This document shows, piece by piece, positions 1-5,363 of a DNA stretch of 5,487 bases (positions within the stretch are counted from its first letter, which is position 1; every line of letters begins with the position of its first letter). Source of the DNA: an uncultured Oscillospiraceae bacterium (lineage in GTDB: Bacteria > Bacillota > Clostridia > Oscillospirales > Acutalibacteraceae); assembly GCA_900553525.1 (NCBI GenBank), contig USDZ01000119.1:1-5487 (forward strand). Direction: 5' to 3'. The notes below the pieces were generated by a model. The model ran no database searches. It saw only the letters and a list, made by a program, of their open reading frames with translations, and was not told the DNA's origin. Both the position numbers and the translations under genes were made by a program.

Positions 1-514
1 TGGGACCGTCGGCGGCGCCGATGATGCCGATGGAGGCGGCATCCCGGAAGTCCGGGAACAGAAAAGAGGCCACCAGCACCGTCAAAAAGATACCGAACTG
101 GGCCGCCGCGCCGAACAAGAACATTTTGGGGTTCGAGAGCAGGGGCCCGAAATCGATCATGGCGCCGATGCCGATGAATAGCAATAGCGGCAGGGCCTCC
201 GAGGCTTCGATCCCAACCTGGAACAGCCAGTCGATAATACCCGGTACCTCTTCCCCCAGGGCCTCGTTCATTTGGTTAATGGCGCCGGACAAAGGCAGGT
301 TGACCAGGATGGCGCCGATTCCCATCGGCATGAGCAGGGCCGGCTCAAAATCTTTGGCGAGGGCCAGATAGATCAGCAGGCCGCCAATGAGGATCATAAC
401 AAAATGCTTCCATCCGGGGACCATCATCACTTCTTCATTGATGATTTCCTCATGGGACGAGAAAAAATACGCGATCCCGTCGTACAGGAAACGGAAATGT
501 TCTAAAAACTCCAA
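1..514 (-). CDS. oadB: Na+-translocating decarboxylase beta subunit (OadB/MmdB/GcdB family), 5' part only
   Basis: Only the first 171 codons are present; the gene runs off the left edge. The family is the integral membrane subunit that couples decarboxylation of a carboxybiotin carrier (oxaloacetate, methylmalonyl-CoA or glutaconyl-CoA systems) to Na+ export. Visible family motifs are the first membrane helix and loop with LIYLALAKDFEP (about residues 47-58), PLLLFIGIGAMIDFGPLL (109-126), GAAAQFGIF (135-143) and SIGIIGAADGP (161-171). The Asp of the last motif is, from memory, the essential membrane Asp of Klebsiella OadB. Family members are about 375-430 residues, so a little under half is here. 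The start is TTG at 514, preceded by GAGGAGAG; the next in-frame ATG lies inside the conserved N-terminal region. The substrate cannot be decided from beta alone. In an amino-acid-fermenting clostridium glutaconyl-CoA decarboxylase is plausible (inference). Confidence 0.93.
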   Translation of the reverse strand, partial: MEFLEHFRFLYDGIAYFFSSHEEIINEEVMMVPGWKHFVMILIGGLLIYLALAKDFEPALLMPMGIGAILVNLPLSGAINQMNEALGEEVPGIIDWLFQVGIEASEALPLLLFIGIGAMIDFGPLLSNPKMFLFGAAAQFGIFLTVLVASFLFPDFRDAASIGIIGAADGP

Positions 515-541
515 CGCAGACTCTCCTCTTTTTTGGATTCG

Positions 542-565
542 GATGATCAGTTAGACGATCAGTTA
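542..565. repeat. Two tandem 12-bp units at the oadB transcription start
   Basis: GATGATCAGTTA (542-553) is followed directly by GACGATCAGTTA (554-565), with 11 of 12 bases identical. The pair sits immediately downstream of the -10 hexamer of the leftward promoter and covers the expected transcription start. This position would suit an operator for a repressor, but no regulator is known from the window. Chance duplication cannot be excluded. Confidence 0.5.
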
Positions 566-568
566 CCT

Positions 569-597
569 ATTATATAGGAACTTGCTGGGATTTTCAA
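569..597 (-). promoter_or_regulatory. Vegetative promoter of the oadB-family gene
   Basis: Read on the minus strand, TTGAAA (597-592) is followed by a 17-nt spacer and a perfect TATAAT (574-569). Transcription would start near 562, giving a leader of about 48 nt before the TTG start at 514. This is the best sigma-A promoter match in the window. Confidence 0.8.
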
Positions 598-699
598 CTG
601 CAATCTTTGTGAAAACCGCGCTTTTTCCTATCTTACGTTTCCTTTTTCTCACACAAAAAGCGGAATATGGAGTGAAAAGGGCGGAAAAAGGAAAAACAC

Positions 700-729
700 T
701 TGACGAAGGCCCGGGTTTCGAGGCATAGT
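700..729 (+). promoter_or_regulatory. Candidate promoter of the YjdF-like gene
   Basis: TTGACG (700-705) is followed by an 18-nt spacer and CATAGT (724-729), with TATAAA just behind it at 729-734. The -35 is strong and the -10 is only a partial match. The start codon follows at 764. The promoter is divergent to the oadB promoter, with about 100 bp between the two -35 boxes. Confidence 0.5.
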
Positions 730-763
730 ATAAAGAAAGAATCCGTATGGATGGAGTGGTAGG

Positions 764-1480
764 ATGAAAAGGACAACCATTTGGAAAACAATCTACTATA
801 CGGTTTTGGCCGCATATGCCGCCGGCGGGATCGCCATCGGCCTGTACACCGCATTTGTGACGAAAGATCGGCCTTTCATGGGGTTTGTGGGGCTGCTGTT
901 TCTGCCGCTGCCCTGGCTGATCCGGGTGGTTTTCCGGCTGAAACCCGCCTACCTCGCCGATACCTGCCTCATCGCGTTCATATTTGCCGCATTTGAATTG
1001 GGCGTGGCGTTTAGCTGGTACAGCAAGTTTCCCTATTACGACCTGATCGCGCATGGAGTGAGCGGAGTGGTTTTTACCGCCGTGGGGTTGTGCGGCTTCT
1101 ATCTTCTGCGGGAAGACAAGCGCGCTCCCATGAAAAAAGACCGGCTGCTCGCCGTTTCCTTTTCATTCCTGTTCTCCATGACCGCCGCGGGTTTGTGGGA
1201 GATCGTGGAATATGTCATATATCTGTTTTTGGGGAATGATTCCCAGTACGCCGTCGCTCCCTACGCCGGGTATAACGGGGTCGCGGATACGATGGAAGAT
1301 ATGATGATCTGCATGCTGGGGACCATCATCATGTGCGTCTTCCTGTGGTTCCATCTGGGCGGGCGTCGTTTCTTTTTCATCGCGCCGGTCGATCAGTTCG
1401 TCCAGGTCAACTGGGGAGATGGCGCATCCGCTGCCCTCGAAGAGGCCGGAGAAGGCAGGGAACAGGCCGATACAGAATGA
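764..1480 (+). CDS. Polytopic membrane protein of the YjdF/DUF2238 type
   Basis: A 238-residue protein with about six hydrophobic segments (roughly residues 10-32, 39-58, 67-85, 93-114, 127-155 and 180-198) and a hydrophilic, acidic tail (215-238). Polar residues inside or near the helices give the family look: YYDLIAHGVSG (91-101, His97), LWEIVEYVIY (144-153, Glu146 and Glu149) and DTMEDMMICMLGT (175-187). This His / WEI.E / D...D pattern recalls YjdF (DUF2238) proteins, whose biochemical role I do not know. The last part, FFFIAPVDQFVQVNWGDG, is not a domain I recognise. Start ATG at 764 has GGAG 7 nt upstream. It is monocistronic as far as can be seen: sigK begins 155 nt later with its own ribosome binding site. 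The gene is real with high confidence; the family assignment is moderate. Confidence 0.82.
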   Translation: MKRTTIWKTIYYTVLAAYAAGGIAIGLYTAFVTKDRPFMGFVGLLFLPLPWLIRVVFRLKPAYLADTCLIAFIFAAFELGVAFSWYSKFPYYDLIAHGVSGVVFTAVGLCGFYLLREDKRAPMKKDRLLAVSFSFLFSMTAAGLWEIVEYVIYLFLGNDSQYAVAPYAGYNGVADTMEDMMICMLGTIIMCVFLWFHLGGRRFFFIAPVDQFVQVNWGDGASAALEEAGEGREQADTE

Positions 1481-1635
1481 TCCATTTCTCGGTTTCCGGT
1501 GGAGGAAATACACCTCTCCCACCTTGGGCATAGGGTAGCGGCGGCCCATCACCCGTTTATTTATTGGATACAGACAGGCACAAATCCTCATTTTCTGACA
1601 TATGTATATAAGAGTCACGAAACGGAGGAGAGGCT
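1481..1635 (+). promoter_or_regulatory. Leader and possible promoter region of sigK
   Basis: This 155-nt gap has no gene. At 1498-1523 is an imperfect hairpin (GGTGG with CCACC, inner AGG with CCT) without a T-run, so at best a weak terminator of the preceding gene. At 1599-1608 CATATGTATA resembles, loosely, the CATA-type -10 of mother-cell sigma factors (SigE/SigK), which are known to transcribe sigK in Bacillus. The fit is partial and no clear -35 was found. GGAGGAGAGG (1624-1633) is a strong ribosome binding site and fixes the ATG at 1636. Confidence 0.3.
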
Positions 1636-1995
1636 ATGCTGCTGGAACTGTTCCATTCTCTGTCCCATGTCTTCTATATGGCACTGCACGTGGTCAATTC
1701 GGGTTCCTTTCCCAAACCCCTGAGTGCGGAGGAAGAACGGGACTGCCTGGAGGCGTTTCGCAACCAGGGCGACCTGGAAGCGCGGAACCGCTTGGTCGAA
1801 CATAACCTGCGCCTCGTTGCCCATATCATCAAAAAATACTACAGTTCCGTCCGGGACCAGGACGATCTGATCTCCATCGGAACAATTGGATTGATGAAGG
1901 CGGTAAGTACCTTTGACTATTCCAAAGGGATCCGTTTGGCGACCTATGCCTCCCGTTGCATTGAAAACGCAATCCCCTCGCAGCGGCTTTTTTGA
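1636..1995 (+). CDS. sigK: RNA polymerase sigma-K, N-terminal half (gene interrupted at the skin site)
   Basis: SigK is the late mother-cell sigma factor of sporulation. The 119 codons start with a hydrophobic leader (residues 1-20) like the pro-sequence removed on the mother-cell membrane, then FPKPLS (25-30). Sigma region 2 follows: ARNRLVEHNLRLVAHIIKKY (49-68), DLISIGTIGLMKAV (77-90) and GIRLATYASRCIEN (98-111). After Asn111 the usual continuation (E-I-L-M, region 2.4, regions 3 and 4) is missing. The frame reads AIPSQRLF and stops at TGA 1993-1995. Full SigK is about 230-240 residues, so about half is lost. The break lies at the Glu-Asn-Glu codons, where skin-type elements split sigK in Bacillus and some clostridia. 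The fragment lacks the -35-binding domain and cannot work alone. It could be restored by excision if the 3' half exists elsewhere, or it may be dead. That 3' half is not in this window. Confidence 0.9.
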   Translation: MLLELFHSLSHVFYMALHVVNSGSFPKPLSAEEERDCLEAFRNQGDLEARNRLVEHNLRLVAHIIKKYYSSVRDQDDLISIGTIGLMKAVSTFDYSKGIRLATYASRCIENAIPSQRLF

Positions 1996-2160
1996 GAGAA
2001 AGAAGGTGGATTGCACGTCCTTGCGTCCTGCTGGCAAATCCGCCAAAAATCAGCGTGCTATGTGGCTTATGGTAAACGGGATGGGGCGGCTATGCGTTTT
2101 CCTCTCTTATACGTTGTGGATTTTAATTTCTCCGTCCCCATAAGTGACCAAGGCGGATAA
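1996..2160 (+). repeat. Non-genic stretch after the sigK break, possibly a dispersed repeat
   Basis: Directly after the sigK stop, two plus-strand frames stay open across about 150-165 nt. The frame in phase with sigK runs 54 sense codons to TAA at 2158 and includes CWQIRQKSACYVAYGKRDG; a second frame gives LRPAGKSAKNQRAMW. Neither has a convincing ribosome binding site or start codon, and neither looks like sigma factor, recombinase or any domain I can name. From memory only, very similar peptides occur as tiny annotated ORFs in several Oscillospiraceae genomes, which would suggest a repeated non-coding sequence. I could not verify this. Confidence 0.3.
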
Positions 2161-2201
2161 GTTTTCAATTTGTATAAACGATTCAGGAGGGGAATATCAC
2201 T

Positions 2202-2975
2202 TTGAAAACGGTTAAGAAAGAAGCGATTTTGCCATTTATCGAGGCGGACAAGCTATGTTACTTCAATGAGTATAAATCTATCATGGAAGAGCCCTGCGTA
2301 TTTTATGCAGCGGATGACAAAATAGGCCCGCCGTTTTTAATGCTACAAAGTTATCCATATGGTTTGTTAGCTTCATTCATCGGGTTTCATGACGGCTTTT
2401 TTATCCAAGCCATATCTGAACTAGAAAAAAACCATCCGACGATTCATATTGTGATACCTATGCCGTCGTCTCAATATCCCAATATGCATAGTAACCCGGA
2501 TAACTTGATAAAAAAGGGCGTGTACAAGTCATTTGCATGTTGTGATAGAATCCCAAGTTTGAATGAGGATCGGTCAATACGTTCATTAACGGGAAACGAT
2601 CAGGCCATTGTTTCCTCATTTCAGGAAGAAAAGCATTCCAACATGATACAATTAGACACTGCTCTTGAAGAATTCGTCATAAATGGAAATGGCGAAATAT
2701 ATGCATATTTTGATGCAAACGGAAAAATAATCGGCTATCTATCTTGTGCGCCGGAGCTTTATAACATCTGGGACGTCGTTTACATTTATGTGCAGCCCGA
2801 GTTTCGTTCAACCGGCATAGGGACAAAGCTGGCCAGTCATTATTTAAACGCGAAGCTGAAAGCAAATCAGATTCCTTATTATAGCGGCGTAACAAATGCC
2901 GCCTCTGAGGCTGCTGCTATCAAAGCGGGATTTACCCTTTGCGGGACAAGATATTGCTATGAATATCATAAATAA
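2202..2975 (+). CDS. GNAT-family N-acetyltransferase
   Basis: A 257-residue protein. The C-terminal third (about 150-257) is a GNAT fold that would transfer an acetyl group from acetyl-CoA to an unknown amine. Strand beta-4 and motif A read VVYIYVQPEFRSTGIGTKLA (192-211), with the acetyl-CoA pyrophosphate loop R202-S-T-G-I-G207. The following NAASEAAAIKAGFTLCG (232-248) matches motif B with its usual A.....AGF ending. The first 150 residues match no domain I recognise and may set substrate specificity. Start is TTG at 2202 with a strong AGGAGG at 2185-2190; I see no convincing promoter close upstream. Base use is clearly more AT-rich than sigK and the oadB gene on the left and mazG on the right, suggesting horizontal acquisition. 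No neighbour forms an operon with it. The family is secure; the substrate is unknown. Confidence 0.88.
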   Translation: MKTVKKEAILPFIEADKLCYFNEYKSIMEEPCVFYAADDKIGPPFLMLQSYPYGLLASFIGFHDGFFIQAISELEKNHPTIHIVIPMPSSQYPNMHSNPDNLIKKGVYKSFACCDRIPSLNEDRSIRSLTGNDQAIVSSFQEEKHSNMIQLDTALEEFVINGNGEIYAYFDANGKIIGYLSCAPELYNIWDVVYIYVQPEFRSTGIGTKLASHYLNAKLKANQIPYYSGVTNAASEAAAIKAGFTLCGTRYCYEYHK

Positions 2976-3016
2976 GGACCTATAAAGATAGTTTACAGCA
3001 TCCGCGCTTTAGAACC

Positions 3017-3142
3017 ATGTTTCAACACAATTTTAACTTATCTGACAAAAAGCTTCAAGAGGCATATACCTCCCCCGAAAAAGCGCTGGATAATCATGGG
3101 GCGCTGCGAGATGTGATGTTGACGCTCTCTTCCGGGTGGTAG
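3017..3142 (+). CDS. Small unrecognised ORF or gene fragment
   Basis: ATG at 3017 opens 41 codons (MFQHNFNLSDKK to LTLSSGW, TAG at 3140-3142). The frame is open further upstream, back to a TAA at about 2969-2971 that overlaps the end of the acetyltransferase gene, so about 56 sense codons are continuous. Composition is protein-like, with regular polar/hydrophobic alternation (KLQEAYTSPEKALDNHGALR). However, there is no ribosome binding site before the ATG. It may be a degraded remnant of a longer gene from the same foreign island. I do not recognise the family. Confidence 0.25.
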   Translation: MFQHNFNLSDKKLQEAYTSPEKALDNHGALRDVMLTLSSGW

Positions 3143-3207
3143 AAAACATGGAAAATCTATCACAGAAAAGTCAAGGTTTGACACAAACGAGGCATATAAA
3201 AAGGGAA

Positions 3208-3235
3208 CGGGCAGCCTTCACAGGAAGGCTGCCCG
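3208..3235. terminator. Strong hairpin terminator between convergent genes
   Basis: An 11-bp perfect stem, CGGGCAGCCTT (3208-3218) pairing with AAGGCTGCCCG (3225-3235), has a 6-nt loop. Read leftwards it is followed by TTCCCTTTTTATA, a good T-run, so it would end transcription of the DUF1643 pseudogene, whose natural stop is about 50 nt upstream. Read rightwards the tail is GTTTCACTTTTG, weaker but possibly enough to stop transcription from the acetyltransferase side. Confidence 0.8.
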
Positions 3236-3285
3236 GTTTCACTTTTGCAGCAATTTTCAATTTTAGTTTGCAAGCTGCCAATCGA

Positions 3286-3723
3286 TTACAAATTGTGTAT
3301 GTATTTCTGCATATGGTAGTAAAGGGTTCGAGTTTGCTGTCTTTTTTCAGATATAATGGATGGTGCGGGTGATCCTTCACTTTAGATCGCGAACCAGCGT
3401 AGTGCCATCGGACGCCAAATCTGTCCAAGCGCCACAATATCACGCAGATAACCAGTTAGATAGCCTCTCGAATTGACGAGCGTTCCCCATGCCGCCCAAA
3501 CAGCCGGATTTTTACCAGCCTGTTCCAACACCCATCCTATCGCTTGCAGATTTTCTCTGTGCAGCCCCTCGTCCGGTTCTACGCTTAGATCATCCGGAGA
3601 GGTAGCGCGCTGGGCGCACAGATTGACCATCACAAAAGAATCAAAGCCGTTGGCTTGTGCAATGCGTTGTACGCTCTGCAAGGTGCGGTCAACAAAGCTC
3701 CTGAGGTTTTTTATATATGAATC
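3286..3723 (-). pseudogene. DUF1643 family gene, 5'-truncated with two frameshifts
   Basis: Reading leftwards from about 3723, the recognisable DUF1643 sequence is SYIKNLRSFVDRTLQSV, GFDSFVMVNLCAQRATSPDDL, AVWAAWGTLVNSRGYL and YLRDIVAL. The N-terminal part that should carry the start and the Leu-Asn-Pro-Ser motif is missing, cut where the rqcP gene ends. At about 3425-3426 one extra base (CTTGGAC where CTTGAC would keep phase) moves the frame; the family's C-terminal part continues there as DRFGVRWHYAGSRSK and HPHHPLYLKKDSKLEPF. At about 3320/3321 a base is missing, after which the normal-looking end YHMQKYIHNL reaches TAA at 3286-3288. Without repair the first frame stops at TAA 3382-3384. 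DUF1643 proteins are of unknown function. The three independent lesions make it a pseudogene unless they are sequencing errors. Confidence 0.8.
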
Positions 3724-3967
3724 AGGTGTCCAGTAGGCGGTACAGCAGTGCCGCATCGTTTTTGGCGACGGTCTCCTGGACTGACACAATCTCCGCTTTC
3801 AGTTCCCGCGCGCCCAGAGACAGCGAGAGAACATCCCCTGGCTTGACCTCGTAAGACGCCCGGGCCACCTTGCCGTTGACCAGCACCCGGCCGGCATCGC
3901 AGGCTTCATTGGCGACCGTCCGACGCTTGATCAGGCGGGATACTTTCAGATACTTATCGAGCCGCAT
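3722..3967 (-). CDS. rqcP: S4-domain RNA-binding protein RqcP (YabO)
   Basis: An 81-residue protein of the Hsp15/YabO type. The S4 fold spans nearly all of it: MRLDKYLKVSRLIKRRTVAN (1-20) with the basic helix that contacts rRNA, then DAGRVLVNGKVARASYEVKPGD (24-45). In Bacillus RqcP works with RqcH in ribosome-associated quality control, stabilising peptidyl-tRNA on the 50S subunit during C-terminal alanine tailing. Start ATG at 3967 follows AGGAGA with 7 nt spacing. It lies 178 nt downstream of hup, beyond a terminator. That gap holds a second small GC hairpin (4020-4039) and no clear promoter. Length matches the family. The TGA at 3722-3724 lies at the junction with the DUF1643 remnant, so the last few residues (LLDT) may not be original. 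Confidence 0.92.
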   Translation of the reverse strand: MRLDKYLKVSRLIKRRTVANEACDAGRVLVNGKVARASYEVKPGDVLSLSLGARELKAEIVSVQETVAKNDAALLYRLLDT

Positions 3968-4092
3968 GGGGATCTCTCCTTTACAAATACCACGAGATTA
4001 CCGGCCGGGACGGTCCAAGCGCCCCGTCTTATGGGGGCGGGCGCCGAGGATCAACCGCTTGACTCCGATCGGTTCGACGCAGAATAAATATA

Positions 4093-4117
4093 AGGAGCCG
4101 CCCGGCGGACGGCTCCT
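4093..4117 (-). terminator. Terminator after hup
   Basis: AGGAGCCG (4093-4100) pairs with CGGCTCCT (4110-4117) around a 9-nt GC-rich loop. On the minus strand the stem is followed by TATATTTATT. It lies about 30 nt after the hup stop codon. It probably ends most mazG-hup transcripts, with some read-through into rqcP. Confidence 0.72.
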
Positions 4118-4145
4118 GACGGAAGGATTTCGCCAATGAGGGTGA

Positions 4146-4421
4146 TTACTTCGCCACCGCGTCCTTGAAGGATTTGCCGGCCTTGAAAACGGGCTGCTTG
4201 GAAGCCGGGATGACGATCGCTTCCTTCGTGCGGGGGTTGCGGCCGGTACGGGCTTCGCGGTTCCGGACTTCAAAGTTGCCAAAACCCACCAATTGGACCT
4301 TGTCGCCGGCGGAAACAGCTTCGACAACCGATTCCAGAACAGCGGAAACAGCTTTCTCCGCGTCCTTCTTGGACATTCCGGTTTTCGCGGTCACGGCGGC
4401 AATCAGTTCTACTTTGTTCAT
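4146..4421 (-). CDS. hup: DNA-binding protein HU
   Basis: A 91-residue protein spanning the full HU length. The N-terminal helices read MNKVELIAAVTAKTGMSKKD (1-20), and the HU signature GFGNFEVRNREARTGRNPRT (46-65) carries the DNA-intercalating arm, including its conserved Arg-Asn-Pro. The end KAGKSFKDAVAK (80-91) is typical. HU dimers bend and compact DNA in the nucleoid. GGAGG lies 7 nt before the ATG at 4421, and the gene begins 22 nt after the mazG stop codon, so the two are almost certainly cotranscribed. Firmicutes commonly encode HU in this mazG/yabO neighbourhood. HU rather than IHF is indicated by the sequence and by the organism type. Confidence 0.96.
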   Translation of the reverse strand: MNKVELIAAVTAKTGMSKKDAEKAVSAVLESVVEAVSAGDKVQLVGFGNFEVRNREARTGRNPRTKEAIVIPASKQPVFKAGKSFKDAVAK

Positions 4422-4443
4422 GATGAAACCTCCATTACTTTTT

Positions 4444-5271
4444 CTATCCCAGCGGGGTTGATTCCTCGCGCGGATCCAATCGTTTTGCCTCGTCCCACAA
4501 GGCATCCAACTCCTCAAGAGAGGCGGCGGCCAGGTCGATATGCCGGTCTTTCGCCAGTTCCTCCACCCGGGCAAATCGGCGGATAAACTTATCGGTCGAA
4601 CCGGTAAGCGCCTGTTCAGCATCGACGTGCAGGAAACGGGATACGTTGACGGCGGAAAACAGCAGATCCCCCAGTTCTTCCTCGATAGCGGTGCGGTTTT
4701 CAGAGGCCAACGCCTCCTGGAATTCCACCGTCTCGTTTTCGAGCGCGCCCATAGCCCCGGAGACGTCCGGCCAGTCGAAGCCAACCCGTTTTGCACGGTT
4801 CTGTACCTTGGCGGCCCGCATGAGCGCGGGCAGCGACCGAGGAACTGCCCCGAGCAGTTCGGCCTGGGTTTTGCCGCCCTTGGTCTGGCGCTTGATCGCG
4901 TCCCAGTTCTGCAAAACCTGACCAGCGCCGTCCACGGTGATCTCCCCAAATACATGGGGGTGCCGGACCACCAGTTTTTTGCAAATCCCATCCACTACGT
5001 CATCAAAAGTAAAAGCGCCTTTTTCCTCCTCGATGCGGGAATGAAACACCACCTGAAGCAGCACGTCGCCCAGTTCTTCCTTCAGGCCGTCGGCGTCCTT
5101 CAGCCGAATGGCCTCCAGCGCCTCATGCGTTTCCTCAAGGAAATCGCCGGCGATGCTTTCATGGGTCTGCTCCCGGTCCCAAGGACACCCTTCGGGAGAA
5201 CGAAGCAAGGCCATGATCGCCAGCAGATCGTCCATCGTATATCGATCCTTTGTTTGAAAAGAGGCCGCCAT
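4444..5271 (-). CDS. mazG: Nucleoside triphosphate pyrophosphohydrolase MazG
   Basis: A 275-residue, two-domain MazG, close to the usual 260-280. It hydrolyses NTPs and dNTPs to the monophosphate and pyrophosphate, clearing abnormal nucleotides. Domain 1 has CPWDREQTHESI (29-40) and the Mg2+-binding set in EETHEALEA (46-54) and EELGDVLLQVVF (65-76). HPHVFG (104-109) and NWDAIK (122-127) follow. Domain 2 repeats the metal pattern in ENETVEFQEAL (178-188) and EEELGDLLFSAVN (197-209). Both sites keep their acidic residues. The N-terminal tetrapyrrole methylase domain found in Bacillus YabN is absent, so this is the short form. Start ATG at 5271 has GGAGGAGA upstream. It is the first gene of the leftward mazG-hup unit. 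Confidence 0.96.
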   Translation of the reverse strand: MAASFQTKDRYTMDDLLAIMALLRSPEGCPWDREQTHESIAGDFLEETHEALEAIRLKDADGLKEELGDVLLQVVFHSRIEEEKGAFTFDDVVDGICKKLVVRHPHVFGEITVDGAGQVLQNWDAIKRQTKGGKTQAELLGAVPRSLPALMRAAKVQNRAKRVGFDWPDVSGAMGALENETVEFQEALASENRTAIEEELGDLLFSAVNVSRFLHVDAEQALTGSTDKFIRRFARVEELAKDRHIDLAAASLEELDALWDEAKRLDPREESTPLG

Positions 5272-5334
5272 ACGCTCTCCTCCGCATCGAAGAGGCCGCG
5301 TGGCCTTTGCACAGGCGATCCGCGAGCCATCCCT

Positions 5335-5363
5335 ATCTTACCTTATTTAATTTCCTTTTTCAA
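5335..5363 (-). promoter_or_regulatory. Promoter of mazG-hup
   Basis: On the minus strand TTGAAA (5363-5358) is followed by a 17-nt AT-rich spacer and TAAGAT (5340-5335), a good sigma-A match with A/T-rich sequence upstream. The transcript would start near 5328, leaving a leader of about 57 nt. The leader contains a small GC hairpin (AGGCC 5293-5297 with GGCCT 5302-5306) before the ribosome binding site. Confidence 0.75.

Noticed and set aside
601..655. Inverted CCGCGCTTTTT / AAAAAGCGG between the divergent promoters
   Set aside because: The arms are imperfect and separated by about 35 nt, and no transcript end is expected there.
1163..1618. Long minus-strand reading frame opposite the YjdF-like gene
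   Set aside because: It is mostly antisense to a clear membrane protein, has no family motifs, and its start lies in the sigK leader without a ribosome binding site.
2173..2178. TATAAA just before the acetyltransferase gene as its -10 box
   Set aside because: Transcription would start on top of the ribosome binding site at 2185-2190, and no -35 box is present at 16-18 nt.
3178..3200. TTGACA followed by TATAAA on the plus strand
   Set aside because: The spacer is only 11 nt and no gene follows in that direction.
3355..3362. TATAAT on the plus strand as a promoter -10 box
   Set aside because: It is the complement of the codons for HPLYL in the DUF1643 pseudogene, and no -35 box lies at a proper distance.
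4020..4039. GC hairpin CGCCCC/GGGGCG between hup and rqcP as a terminator
   Set aside because: The stem is only 6 bp and no T-run follows on either strand; the real terminator of hup is at 4093-4117.
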